Positions 25,684 through 33,700 of a DNA stretch of 64,000 nucleotides are shown in pieces. This DNA comes from Nitrospira sp. CG24C. Lineage in GTDB: Bacteria; Nitrospirota; Nitrospiria; Nitrospirales; Nitrospiraceae. Position 1 is the stretch's first letter; each line of letters starts with the position of its first letter. The notes below the pieces were generated by a model that saw nothing but the letters and a program-made list of their open reading frames with translations, had not been told where the DNA came from and did not search any database. The position numbers were made by a program, and so were the translations under genes. Location: positions 78,739-142,738 of the forward strand of contig NEWR02000016.1 of the NCBI GenBank assembly GCA_002869885.2, given 5' to 3'.

Positions 25684-26000
25684 TAGCGCTTCCTCCTTCG
25701 TAAATCCTGGTCCCATCGGTTTGGGTCCGGCTGGTAGGTCGTGATCACGATTAATCGTGCCTCAGCGGCAACTGGCGCACAGACAAGATGGAGCGGCCTT
25801 CCGGATCGCGTATATCCAAAAATAAGACAGCTCGCATATGGGGTATCGCCAAGATACTGTTCGATGATCTCACCAGTTTCGATAATCTGCAAGACTTCTT
25901 CGACGTGAATACGGCCTAAAGGTTCTTCGTCCATCTCCTTTCGAGCGTGGTCTGTGAATCGGCAATTGGCCGCACATCGACGAACTTCAACCTCATTCAT
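25683..26000 (-). CDS. DUF4258 domain protein (toxin-like)
   Basis: 105 residues. FTDHARKEMDEEPLGRIHVEEVLQ at the start (family His-Ala-x-x-x-Met pattern), GRPLHLVCAPV and VITTYQPDPNRW at the end match DUF4258, small proteins with a RelE/MqsR-like look. No signal peptide. It precedes and overlaps the YgiT-type gene by one base, so toxin then antitoxin order as in MqsRA. Toxic activity is inferred from family and context only. Confidence 0.82.
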   Translation of the reverse strand: MNEVEVRRCAANCRFTDHARKEMDEEPLGRIHVEEVLQIIETGEIIEQYLGDTPYASCLIFGYTRSGRPLHLVCAPVAAEARLIVITTYQPDPNRWDQDLRRRKR

Positions 26001-26293
26001 TTATCCGTCGTTCCTGTTCTGGTACGGAGACGTCAATGGCGTAAGTTTATAAGATAGAGTCCAGATTGAGTCAATGGCAATGGACCTTCGACAAGACATC
26101 CCAAGGCGTGTTATACGGACAGAAAATCAGAGCTCCGCATCTTACATAAACGGGTGTCAATAATCGGGGGTTAGGCTGAGTTTTGACTTATTGAAGTGTT
26201 TGCTCTCCTTCTATGTCTTCGGCGCAGTTGTCTGGAGCATGACTGGAAAGATTTTCGGAGAATTGATTCGTTCCAACATTGAGGTTCTCTAAT

Positions 26294-26752
26294 ATGACTC
26301 CTCCCCGCAATATCATCCGCGTCGACCACGAGGGAAGCCGTACCCATGCTTGGCGAGTCACGCTGCAACGGTGGAATGGGATTACCGTCAAAACATTCTC
26401 CGATTCAGTTCATGGTGGAAAGCGCAAAGCATTGAAGGCTGCGGGTGAATATCGAAACGGGCTTCTCCGTCAGCACTCGCCGCTTAAACATCACGTCTGG
26501 GTCCGCACTCGCCTTCGCAGGAACAATACCTCGGGCATTCCTGGTGTCGGTCGTTATGAAGTGGTCGCCAATCCCAATACCGGGCGCCGTCAAGTATTCT
26601 GGCTTGCCTCCTGGGCCAATGAGCGTGGTGTGAGACATCAGCGTAAGTTCTTCATTTCGAGCCACGGAGAAAGACACGCTAAACGCCTTGCCATCACCGA
26701 GCGTAGGCGGCAACTGAACCGTGTATGTGCTATCAAGTGTGCTCAGCCATGA
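26294..26752 (+). CDS. AP2-domain DNA-binding protein
   Basis: 152 residues, very basic. The second half SGIPGVGRYEV, RQVFWLASWANERG and KFFISSHGERHAKRLAITERR fits the bacterial/phage AP2 (ERF-like) DNA-binding domain; the first half (HAWRVTLQRW, FSDSVHGGKRKALKAAGEYR) looks like a second, related unit. In bacteria such domains are typical of homing endonucleases and mobile elements, but no nuclease motif (HNH) is seen here. ATG at 26294 is chosen; no good ribosome site. It lies near the toxin-antitoxin-like pair in a small accessory patch. Confidence 0.72.
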   Translation: MTPPRNIIRVDHEGSRTHAWRVTLQRWNGITVKTFSDSVHGGKRKALKAAGEYRNGLLRQHSPLKHHVWVRTRLRRNNTSGIPGVGRYEVVANPNTGRRQVFWLASWANERGVRHQRKFFISSHGERHAKRLAITERRRQLNRVCAIKCAQP

Positions 26753-26924
26753 CGGCTAACCCTTGTATGGTGGGTGGGGTAGATGTCCCCATCTCGTTCC
26801 TCCGGCTAGAGAATCCTCGCGCGTTGGAGCATGCCGTGGCATAGGGGTTCGGCTCCGCCTTCCATTCATCTTCCCTATCCTTTAATATGACCCTCAGACT
26901 TCTATTTTCTTGAGGCTTTTCCTG

Positions 26925-28286
26925 ATGCGGGCGAAGACGAGTTTTTCCTGCCAAGCTTGCGGCCACCAGTCGCCACGATGGCTGGGCCGCTGTCCTGATT
27001 GCAGCGGCTGGAATACCATGAAAGAGGAACGGCAGGCGCCGACCGGCAAGGGACGGCCTGCTGCGATGAAGATGGCGCAGGCGAAGGCGACGCCGATTGC
27101 CGAGATCGAAGTGGTTGGTGAAGACCGGCGGCTGACGCAGATCGGCGAATTCGACCGGGTGCTGGGCGGTGGCGTCATTCCCGGCTCGGTGATCCTGATC
27201 GGCGGCGATCCGGGGATTGGCAAGACAACCCTGTTACTGCAGGCGCTTCCGCGCCTCTCTTCCAAAAAAGAACCAGTACTGTATGTCTCCGGAGAGGAAT
27301 CTCCGAGGCAGATCAAGATGCGGGGCCAGCGGCTCGGTATTGAGCATCCGAATCTCTTAATCCTGGCGGAGACCTCCCTCGAACAAATCTTGAAAGCGGC
27401 GCAGGAGATCCAGCCGGCTGCGATGGTCGTCGATTCAATCCAAACGGTCTACACAGAACAGATTACGTCCGCGCCGGGCAGCATCAGCCAAGTGCAGGAA
27501 GTGGCGGGACAATTGATGTGGTACGCGAAACGCAGCAGCGTGCCGGTCTTCATTATCGGTCATGTGACGAAGGAAGGTGCGATTGCCGGTCCGCGACTGT
27601 TGGAGCATATCGTCGATACGGTGCTCTATTTCGAAGGAGACAAGGGCCACAGTTTCCGTATTCTCCGCGCGGTGAAGAATCGCTTTGGCTCGACCAACGA
27701 GATCGGTGTGTTTGAGATGAAGGATTCTGGGCTGGAGGAAGTCAGTAATCCCTCTGAGTTATTTCTGGCAGAACGGTCTCAGCGCACGACGGGATCGGTG
27801 GTGGTATCCAGCCTCGAAGGATCGCGGCCGATTCTGGTCGAGCTACAAGCATTGGTGTCTTCCACGAGTTATGCGATGCCGAAACGAATGGCGAACGGTG
27901 TGGAGCAGAATCGGGTTTCGCTGCTGCTCGCGGTGATGGAAAAGCGGCTGGGCATGCATCTGTCCGGACAAGACGTTTATGTGAACGTCGTCGGCGGGAT
28001 GCATATCGACGAGCCGGCCATCGATTTGGGTATTGTGGCGGCGGTCACATCGAGTTTGCGTGAGGTGCCGATTGAACCGGGACTGTTGGTGTTAGGCGAG
28101 GTGGGGCTCGGCGGTGAAGTGCGGGCCATCAGCCAGGCTGAGATGCGGATTCGTGAAGCGGCAAAGATGGGATTCAAACGCTGTCTGTTGCCGGAACGGA
28201 ATTTGGCCAAGCTCGATCCTATCGATGGGATTGAATTAGTTGGCATCAGGGAAGTAGGGGAGGCGCTCGATGTCGTATTGGCATGA
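26925..28286 (+). CDS. radA: DNA repair protein RadA/Sms
   Basis: RecA-like ATPase and branch-migration helicase in recombination. Zinc finger CQACGHQSPRWLGRCPDC at residues 9-26; Walker A GDPGIGKTTLL near 90; RadA signature KNRFGSTNEIGVFEM near 245; C-terminal Lon-like domain with GQDVYVNVVGGM. The frame opens at a TTG (26910), but the ATG at 26925 gives the normal N-terminus; 453 residues. Confidence 0.96.
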   Translation: MRAKTSFSCQACGHQSPRWLGRCPDCSGWNTMKEERQAPTGKGRPAAMKMAQAKATPIAEIEVVGEDRRLTQIGEFDRVLGGGVIPGSVILIGGDPGIGKTTLLLQALPRLSSKKEPVLYVSGEESPRQIKMRGQRLGIEHPNLLILAETSLEQILKAAQEIQPAAMVVDSIQTVYTEQITSAPGSISQVQEVAGQLMWYAKRSSVPVFIIGHVTKEGAIAGPRLLEHIVDTVLYFEGDKGHSFRILRAVKNRFGSTNEIGVFEMKDSGLEEVSNPSELFLAERSQRTTGSVVVSSLEGSRPILVELQALVSSTSYAMPKRMANGVEQNRVSLLLAVMEKRLGMHLSGQDVYVNVVGGMHIDEPAIDLGIVAAVTSSLREVPIEPGLLVLGEVGLGGEVRAISQAEMRIREAAKMGFKRCLLPERNLAKLDPIDGIELVGIREVGEALDVVLA

Positions 28287-28305
28287 GTGCAAAGTGATAA
28301 GTGCA

Positions 28306-28355
28306 AAATTCAAAATGGTGGGTCGCTGCCATTTTGCATTCATCATTTTGAATTT
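28306..28355. repeat. Inverted repeat over the lipoprotein start codon
   Basis: AAATTCAAAATGGTG and CATCATTTTGAATTT pair at 14 of 15 positions around a 20-base loop. The ATG of the lipoprotein (28315) lies in the left arm, so the RNA hairpin would mask the start. Confidence 0.6.
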
Positions 28356-29130
28356 CACATTCGTGCTTCTTGCGGGTTGTGCGCTGTTTGCGCCGAAGGA
28401 GGAAGTCCAGCTCAAGAAGGCAACAGTGGAGGAGCTGACGGCGTTGCTGAGTCAGCAGAAAGCGGCGATCCGGACGATGAAAGGTCTCTTTAGCGCGAAG
28501 GTGCGGGGAGGGATCATTCCTATCGCGTCACGGGTGGAGGGAGCCATGTACTATCGTCGTCCGAACGCGATGCGTCTGCGCGGGTTTACCGCGGTCGGCG
28601 GCGAACTCTTTGAATTTGTGCAGGCAGAGGATCAATTCAGGTTGCGATTGCCGACGATGGGCCGTGTCCTGTCCGGCAGTCCGTCCGACATGAGCGAGAT
28701 GGGGAAGCTCGCTCGGCCGTTCCAATTGAGTGTATGGGCGATAGGGGGTGTGCTGGGCACGGGCGCCATTGCGAAAAATGAGACGGTCGCCCTCGTGGAA
28801 GAGGGGGACCGCTATCGGCTCGATGTCTCAGGTCCGTCCCCCAACGGGTCGCACTCTATTCGTAGGCGGTTATGGTTTGAGCGGCAGACACTGCATGTCG
28901 TTCGGGAAGATCGGCTCACAGAATCCGGTGCGGTGGAAGCGACCATTCAGTACGAAGACTTCCGTGCGATCGGCGAGGCGGAGGCGGTCTCAAGCGTTGG
29001 TGATAAGCAGTTGGTGCGGCCGTTTAAGATTGAATTGGAAGATGGAAAGGGGCAGGGAAGCGTGCAGGTGACGTTTCACGAGCTGATTCCCAATATACCG
29101 TTGAGCGCTGCCGACCTTGGCCAGACCTAG
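28315..29130 (+). CDS. LolB/DUF4292-like lipoprotein
   Basis: Lipobox LLAGC gives a lipidated Cys about 22 residues from the ATG at 28315. The mature protein (about 250 residues) has KGLFSAKVRGG, YYRRPNAMRLRGF, LRLPTMGRVLSG and WFERQTLHVVRED, the pattern of LolA/LolB-like or DUF4292 lipid-handling proteins with a half-barrel. The start codon lies within an inverted repeat (28306-28320 with 28341-28355), so the leader sequence seems built on repeat DNA. Its TAG stop is the first three bases of repeat element B. Follows radA by 28 bases. Confidence 0.75.
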   Translation: MVGRCHFAFIILNFTFVLLAGCALFAPKEEVQLKKATVEELTALLSQQKAAIRTMKGLFSAKVRGGIIPIASRVEGAMYYRRPNAMRLRGFTAVGGELFEFVQAEDQFRLRLPTMGRVLSGSPSDMSEMGKLARPFQLSVWAIGGVLGTGAIAKNETVALVEEGDRYRLDVSGPSPNGSHSIRRRLWFERQTLHVVREDRLTESGAVEATIQYEDFRAIGEAEAVSSVGDKQLVRPFKIELEDGKGQGSVQVTFHELIPNIPLSAADLGQT

Positions 29131-29351
29131 CAGGATGCTGAAAAATTGGGCGGGGAGCGGCCAGGTGCCCTCCTTGCTCGCAGAACGCGCACGGTGAAAC
29201 TGTGCTCGTTCGATGCGCGCAGTTGAGGGCAGCCTTGGCCACTCCCTTACAGGGAGGTATAGGGAATTGGGAGGCCCTCGCTCGGGATAAAGCGCGTCTT
29301 GGCGCGCCGGGGTGGGGCGGGTGAGAAGTCTGAACTTTTTGAGCATCCTGC
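29128..29351. repeat. TAGCAGGATGCTGAAAAA element, copy B, with nested stem-loop
   Basis: Fills most of the 306-base gap before tsaB. Left end TAGCAGGATGCTGAAAAA begins with the stop codon of the lipoprotein gene; right end TTTTTGAGCATCCTGC. Inside lies a stem-loop (about 29152-29252) with core CCTTGCTCGCAGAACGCGC and arms GGGAGCGGCCAGG and CCTTGGCCACTCCC. The 75 bases after the right end match those after copy A. Confidence 0.85.
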
Positions 29352-29436
29352 GGGACTGTTCTCCTGTTGTGTGGTATGTGCAGATCATTGAAGCTCCGGT
29401 GCAACAACATTGTTTTTCCGTAGCCTGGTTGCAACG

Positions 29437-30228
29437 ATGAAAGTATTAGCAGTTGAGACGGCAACTTCCTGGCAGAGTGTGGCGATCCTCGATGGGGGGC
29501 GCGTGCTCGCCCGGCACGACCAGGATGCGGCTGGATCGCATGCCAAGTTGTTGCTGCCGACGATCGATCGGTTATTTCGTGAGACGGGCCTGACGCTCAA
29601 GCAGCTGGATGGTCTGGTGGTGTCGATCGGTCCCGGGTCATTCACGGGACTGCGCGTCGGGCTGGCCACGCTCCTCGGATTCAGGACGATCAGTCAACTC
29701 CCCTTGGCGGTGGTGCCGACCCTGGAAGGGATGGCCTGGAATCTGAGAGGAACCTCGGATCTACTCTGCCCCATTCTCAATAGCCGGCGCGGGGAACTCT
29801 ACTGGGCGCTGTTTCGCTGGGCCGGCGATGGTCGGCTGGAGCGAGTCGTATCGGAACAGGTGGGCACTCCCGTTATGCTAGGGAACAGTCTCACAGAATC
29901 GGTCCTCGTATTCGGCGAAGGCTGGACGGTCGAGGCCTCGGCCATCCGCGCGTCGATCCCCTCTACCCTCACGATGACTGAGGCCTCAGACGTTGCCATG
30001 AAGCCCTCGGCTGTCTCTATCGGGCTGGCGGGGATTGAGCGGCTCCGGCGAGGTGAGTATGCAGAAACCGGCATTAGTCCGCTGTATGTGCAACGTACTG
30101 CTGCAGAATTGAAGTACGAAGAGTCCGGCGGTATATCTCCTGTGGCCCTACGGCAGGAACGGATCGCAAGAAAAGTGAAGGTACGGCTGGGTGCTCAAAA
30201 GAGCCGCCCAGTGAGCCGTAAGACGTGA
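29437..30228 (+). CDS. tsaB: tRNA threonylcarbamoyladenosine biosynthesis protein TsaB
   Basis: ASKHA-fold partner of TsaD needed for the t6A37 modification of ANN-decoding tRNAs. VLAVETATSWQSVAIL is the N-terminal phosphate-1-like motif, GPGSFTGLRVGLATLLG the family signature, and SRRGELYWALFRW follows. An earlier TTG opens the frame, but the ATG at 29437 gives the normal start; 263 residues. rimI follows 115 bases later, the classical tsaB-rimI pairing. Confidence 0.93.
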   Translation: MKVLAVETATSWQSVAILDGGRVLARHDQDAAGSHAKLLLPTIDRLFRETGLTLKQLDGLVVSIGPGSFTGLRVGLATLLGFRTISQLPLAVVPTLEGMAWNLRGTSDLLCPILNSRRGELYWALFRWAGDGRLERVVSEQVGTPVMLGNSLTESVLVFGEGWTVEASAIRASIPSTLTMTEASDVAMKPSAVSIGLAGIERLRRGEYAETGISPLYVQRTAAELKYEESGGISPVALRQERIARKVKVRLGAQKSRPVSRKT

Positions 30229-30234
30229 ATTGTT

Positions 30235-30280
30235 AAACGTAGAAGATTTCAGGCCATAACCACTCGATAGTTCTACGTTT
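30235..30280. repeat. Perfect 10-bp inverted repeat between tsaB and rimI
   Basis: AAACGTAGAA and TTCTACGTTT separated by 26 bases. May be an attenuator or another member of the repeat type seen at 23113-23176. Confidence 0.55.
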
Positions 30281-30343
30281 TACCCGTCGTTTTCATTGTT
30301 TGTGAGATCAACTGTTCATCGTGTTGCAGCGGAGGGACCGGCT

Positions 30344-30880
30344 GTGGACAAATGGGTCATCGAGCCGGCGACCGTCGAGGCGCTGCCGGATATTTTGAAG
30401 ATCGAAGAAGCTTGCTTCTCGGCCCCCTGGACGCGCAGAATGTTGGAGGCGGAACTGAGCGGCAATCCCTTTGCAAATTTTCTAGTGGCAAAGCAGATAC
30501 CGCCGGGCGAAACTGGTTCCGTCTCGATTTTCGGGTATCTCTGTTTCTGGGTCGTCTTCGAGGAAGTACGGCTGATGAACCTGGCGGTCATCGAGTCGAT
30601 GCAGCACAAGGGTATCGCCAGGGCCTTGGTCACACAGGCTTTGGAGGTGGGGATGGCACAGGCAGCGATGCGCGCCGTCCTTGAGGTGCGGGCGTCGAAC
30701 CATGCCGCTCATGCGCTTTACCGAAGTCTTGGGTTTTGCGACGTGACGACCCGACCGATGTACTATACCAACCCCATTGAAGATGCATTGTTGATGGAAC
30801 TGGACCCGATTGTGTCCGGGTCGGCTCCATTGCCGCGCGAAGTCAGTCACGAGGGAGGACGTATCAGACCGCTGCAATAA
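30344..30880 (+). CDS. rimI: Ribosomal protein S18-alanine N-acetyltransferase RimI-like
   Basis: GNAT acetyltransferase. MNLAVIESMQHKGIARALV contains the acetyl-CoA-binding Q/RxxGxG/A variant, and EVRASNHAAHALYRSLGF is the typical RimI end motif. The frame opens at a TTG 16 codons earlier, but GTG 30344 has GGAGGGA six bases upstream, deciding the start; 178 residues. Position after tsaB supports RimI over another GNAT. Confidence 0.87.
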   Translation: MDKWVIEPATVEALPDILKIEEACFSAPWTRRMLEAELSGNPFANFLVAKQIPPGETGSVSIFGYLCFWVVFEEVRLMNLAVIESMQHKGIARALVTQALEVGMAQAAMRAVLEVRASNHAAHALYRSLGFCDVTTRPMYYTNPIEDALLMELDPIVSGSAPLPREVSHEGGRIRPLQ

Positions 30881-30902
30881 TCTCATAGCCAGGAGGTGCG
30901 AC

Positions 30903-31154
30903 ATGCTGACAGACAGTATGATGGCGATGATTACGGAACAACTGCGCCAATCCAGTCACGAATTCCGTGTACTGGAAGAAGCTCATCACCGGCTGGACGT
31001 GGAATTGCTCCAATTGCAGAAACGCCACGTCCTGACTCCGGCCGAAGAGTTGGCCATGAAGGATTTGCACAAAGAGAAGCTGGTGAAGAAAGACAAGATG
31101 GCCCAGATGATTCGTGTCTGGCGAGACCACGAGTTGCAGGCCGCTCCACAGTGA
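30903..31154 (+). CDS. YdcH/DUF465-like small protein
   Basis: 83 residues, helical. RVLEEAHHRLDVELLQLQKR followed by LHKEKLVKKDKM matches the helix-turn-helix hairpin of the YdcH (DUF465) family. The ATG has AGGAGG seven bases upstream. Function unknown. It lies between rimI and tatC on the same strand. Confidence 0.75.
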   Translation: MLTDSMMAMITEQLRQSSHEFRVLEEAHHRLDVELLQLQKRHVLTPAEELAMKDLHKEKLVKKDKMAQMIRVWRDHELQAAPQ

Positions 31155-31202
31155 GAGGCCTCGTCATGGGGCTGGTGTCCACCAGTAACCGGGACCAGAG
31201 TC

Positions 31203-31976
31203 ATGGCACAGATTCTCAATCCCCTTGCCGCACATATCCAGACCGTCAAGAAGCGTCTGATCATCATCGGGGCCACAATTCTGGTGGCCCTGATGGTGGC
31301 GTTTGCCTTCTCCGGCGAAATGGTCGCATGGTTGAATCGTCCGTTTCCCAACCAGCTGGTGTTCTATGGACCGACGGAAGCGTTGTTCGCCTCGATCAAA
31401 GTGTCCTTTCTTGCGGCGATCCTGGCGAGTCTGCCGGTCATCTTCTATCAGTGTTGGAAGTTTATTGAACCAGCGCTGCTTCCCAAGGAGCAACGTTGGG
31501 GTATTCCGCTGTTTGCATTGGCGGGAGCGCTCTTCGCCTTCGGTTTGATCTTTTGCAACCTCGTGATTCTCCCGCTGGTCATCAATTTCTTCGTCAGCTT
31601 CGGGATGGATCATGACATCACTCCGGAATTGAGCGTCGGCACCTACATCGACTTCAACGTCAAATTTCTCCTGATATTCGGCTGCGCGTTCGAATTGCCG
31701 CTGGCACTCACTATCCTGGCGCGGGTTGGTGTCGTTTCGGCCCAGCAGTTATCGAAGTATCGGAAACACGCGATCGTGGCTTCGTTGATTCTGTCAGCCG
31801 TCGTTACGCCGGACGCAACCCTCTTTACGATGCTCTTGATGGCCGTACCCTTGATGGTGTTGTATGAGATTGGAATCCTTGGCGCACGTATCTTTGGACG
31901 GGCAGGCCCGACTGAAATCAACTTGCCGCTTGATCCGGATTTGCCCATAGGGCCGGCCGGGCAGCGGATGCGGTAG
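31203..31976 (+). CDS. tatC: Sec-independent protein translocase subunit TatC
   Basis: Polytopic membrane receptor of the twin-arginine pathway. Six hydrophobic segments; the first loop after helix 1 has LVFYGPTEALFASIKV and the conserved FYQCWKFIEPALLPKEQR, followed by FGCAFELPLAL. 257 residues, normal length. tatA/B are not in the window. The Tat pathway exports folded cofactor proteins. Confidence 0.95.
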   Translation: MAQILNPLAAHIQTVKKRLIIIGATILVALMVAFAFSGEMVAWLNRPFPNQLVFYGPTEALFASIKVSFLAAILASLPVIFYQCWKFIEPALLPKEQRWGIPLFALAGALFAFGLIFCNLVILPLVINFFVSFGMDHDITPELSVGTYIDFNVKFLLIFGCAFELPLALTILARVGVVSAQQLSKYRKHAIVASLILSAVVTPDATLFTMLLMAVPLMVLYEIGILGARIFGRAGPTEINLPLDPDLPIGPAGQRMR

Positions 31977-31979
31977 AAG

Positions 31980-32046
31980 CTGGTAAAGGGGTTAAGGGGA
32001 TACGGGGTAGGGGGCAAGGGGATAGCGGGGTAAGGGGGTAGCAGAT
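31980..32046. repeat. GGGGTAA-family array, downstream of tatC
   Basis: Eight imperfect copies of GGGGTA(A/G) with variants GGGGATA and GGGGCAA fill the gap to the next gene. Confidence 0.75.
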
Positions 32047-32048
32047 AG

Positions 32049-33128
32049 ATGACGGCACTGGCTCGGATGATAGCAATAGTCCTTGGACTAAGCCTATGGA
32101 GTGCAGGCGGGATGTTAGGGGCTGCTACTCAGGCGCCCTCGCCGGTTCCCCCATCACTGCAGCAAGCTCCAGGCCATGGGGACCAGCCTCAATACGGCTC
32201 CTTCGGTCAGCAGGCCGCGAGCATTCAGGCGCTCACCTCTGTCGGGAGCGATCTGCTCTATGCAGGCTCCTTTGGTCTCGGTCTGTTTCGCAGTGAGGAT
32301 CGCGGCATCAACTGGGCAAAGTCTGGCCAGGGTGTGACCGATCCGTTTATTCTGACTCTCACCACGGGTAAAGACGGCGCGATCTATGCCGGAACTTTCC
32401 GTGGCGGGGTTTTTCGTTCCCGCGATCGAGGGAAGAGTTGGCAGGCGATCAATAGCGGACTCAAGCGCCTGGAAATCAAAGCTCTTCTTGCCGTGAGTGA
32501 TGGGGTGTACGCGGGCACGAGCGACGGGGTCTATCGACTCGCTGCCGACCGCTGGTCGGTCGTGACCACCGGTTTGGACGACATCCTCGTCCATGCATTG
32601 GCTCTCTCATCCGACGGGACGCTGTTCGCCGGCACTTCCGGGAAAGGGATCCTGCGATTTAAGGCTCAATCGACCGGGTGGGTGCGTCAACAGCATGGGC
32701 TCAAAGATCATGAAGGCATGACGGAAAGCTTTATTCGTGTGTTGACGATCGATCCGGAGGGTGGCATCTATGCCGGCACGTTCGATGGAGGTGTTTTTTC
32801 CAGTGGCGATGGAGGAACAACTTGGCGGCCCATCAGCCGGGCGCTCCCGAACGATTCGATTCGCGGGATTCTGTTCAATAGCCGGGGGCTTTTTGTGGCG
32901 ACGGGACATGGCATTTTCAAAACGATCGACAAAGGAAGGCAATGGCTTCCGCTCAACAATGGGTTGACGAGCATGGCTATCCAAGTCTTGATCGAGTCCG
33001 GCGCCGGAGTGCTCTATGCCGGCACAAGCGACGGGGCATTCCGAAGCGACGACGACGGGAGGACATGGAATCCTATCAATCAGGGTCTTGAGGGGGGGCA
33101 GGCTCCGGCGCCCTTCAATTTTCGCTAA
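32049..33128 (+). CDS. Exported beta-propeller protein (BNR/sialidase-like repeats)
   Basis: Signal peptide (MIAIVLGLSLWSAGGMLGAA). The mature part consists of about six repeats of a unit such as AIYAGTFRGGVFRSRDRGKSW, each with YAGT near a GVFRS/D segment and a final SxDxGxTW (Asp-box) motif, as in YCF48-like photosystem assembly factors and sialidase-type propellers. No catalytic residues of sialidases are evident. Probably a periplasmic or outer-membrane binding protein. 359 residues. Starts 3 bases after the repeat array. Confidence 0.82.
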   Translation: MTALARMIAIVLGLSLWSAGGMLGAATQAPSPVPPSLQQAPGHGDQPQYGSFGQQAASIQALTSVGSDLLYAGSFGLGLFRSEDRGINWAKSGQGVTDPFILTLTTGKDGAIYAGTFRGGVFRSRDRGKSWQAINSGLKRLEIKALLAVSDGVYAGTSDGVYRLAADRWSVVTTGLDDILVHALALSSDGTLFAGTSGKGILRFKAQSTGWVRQQHGLKDHEGMTESFIRVLTIDPEGGIYAGTFDGGVFSSGDGGTTWRPISRALPNDSIRGILFNSRGLFVATGHGIFKTIDKGRQWLPLNNGLTSMAIQVLIESGAGVLYAGTSDGAFRSDDDGRTWNPINQGLEGGQAPAPFNFR

Positions 33129-33147
33129 CCAAGAAAGGGTAGAGACG

Positions 33148-33657
33148 ATGGCAGAGCCGACAGAAAAAACACGAGCCACCATTTCCATCAGCAACAAGGG
33201 AAGTCAGGTGGGCGAGATTGTCCTGAGATTCTTTCACGATGTGGCGCCGGGGCATGTAAAGAACTTCACAAAGTTGGCCCAGGAAGGTTTCTATAACGGC
33301 ACGACATTTCATCGGGTCATTCCCGGCTTCATGATCCAGGGTGGAGACCCCAACAGCAAGAATTCTGACCGTGCGTCGCACGGCATGGGGGGGCCGGGAC
33401 ATAAGCTGAAGGCCGAGTTCAATAGCAAGCCGCACAAGCGCGGGGTGGTCTCCATGGCGCGTTCGAACGATCCGGACAGCGCCGGCTCGCAGTTTTTCAT
33501 CTGCGTTGCAGACGCGAATTTTCTCGATTGGCAGTACACGGCGTTCGGTGAAGTCGTCAGCGGAATGGACGTGGCGGACAAGGTGGTCGGCATGAAGCGC
33601 GACGGCCGGGACAATCCCCTCGAACGGGTCGAGATGACGGTCACGATCACGGACTAG
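33148..33657 (+). CDS. Peptidyl-prolyl cis-trans isomerase, cyclophilin type
   Basis: 169 residues, no signal peptide. Motifs: VKNFTKLAQEGFYNGTTFHRVIPGFMIQGGD, then RGVVSMARSNDPDSAGSQFFI and FGEVVSGMDV; the active-site Arg of FHRV is present. The ATG at 33148 with AAGGGTAGAG upstream is used; the frame is open 44 codons further inside the preceding gene. Cytosolic folding helper. Confidence 0.94.
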   Translation: MAEPTEKTRATISISNKGSQVGEIVLRFFHDVAPGHVKNFTKLAQEGFYNGTTFHRVIPGFMIQGGDPNSKNSDRASHGMGGPGHKLKAEFNSKPHKRGVVSMARSNDPDSAGSQFFICVADANFLDWQYTAFGEVVSGMDVADKVVGMKRDGRDNPLERVEMTVTITD

Positions 33658-33700
33658 CGTGAGGGGTTTAGACCAAAGAAAATATAGACTGCGCGATTCA

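Noticed and set aside
31980-32046. CRISPR-like short repeats in the GGGGTAA and nonamer arrays
   Set aside because: Units are 7 or 9 bases with no spacers and no cas genes.
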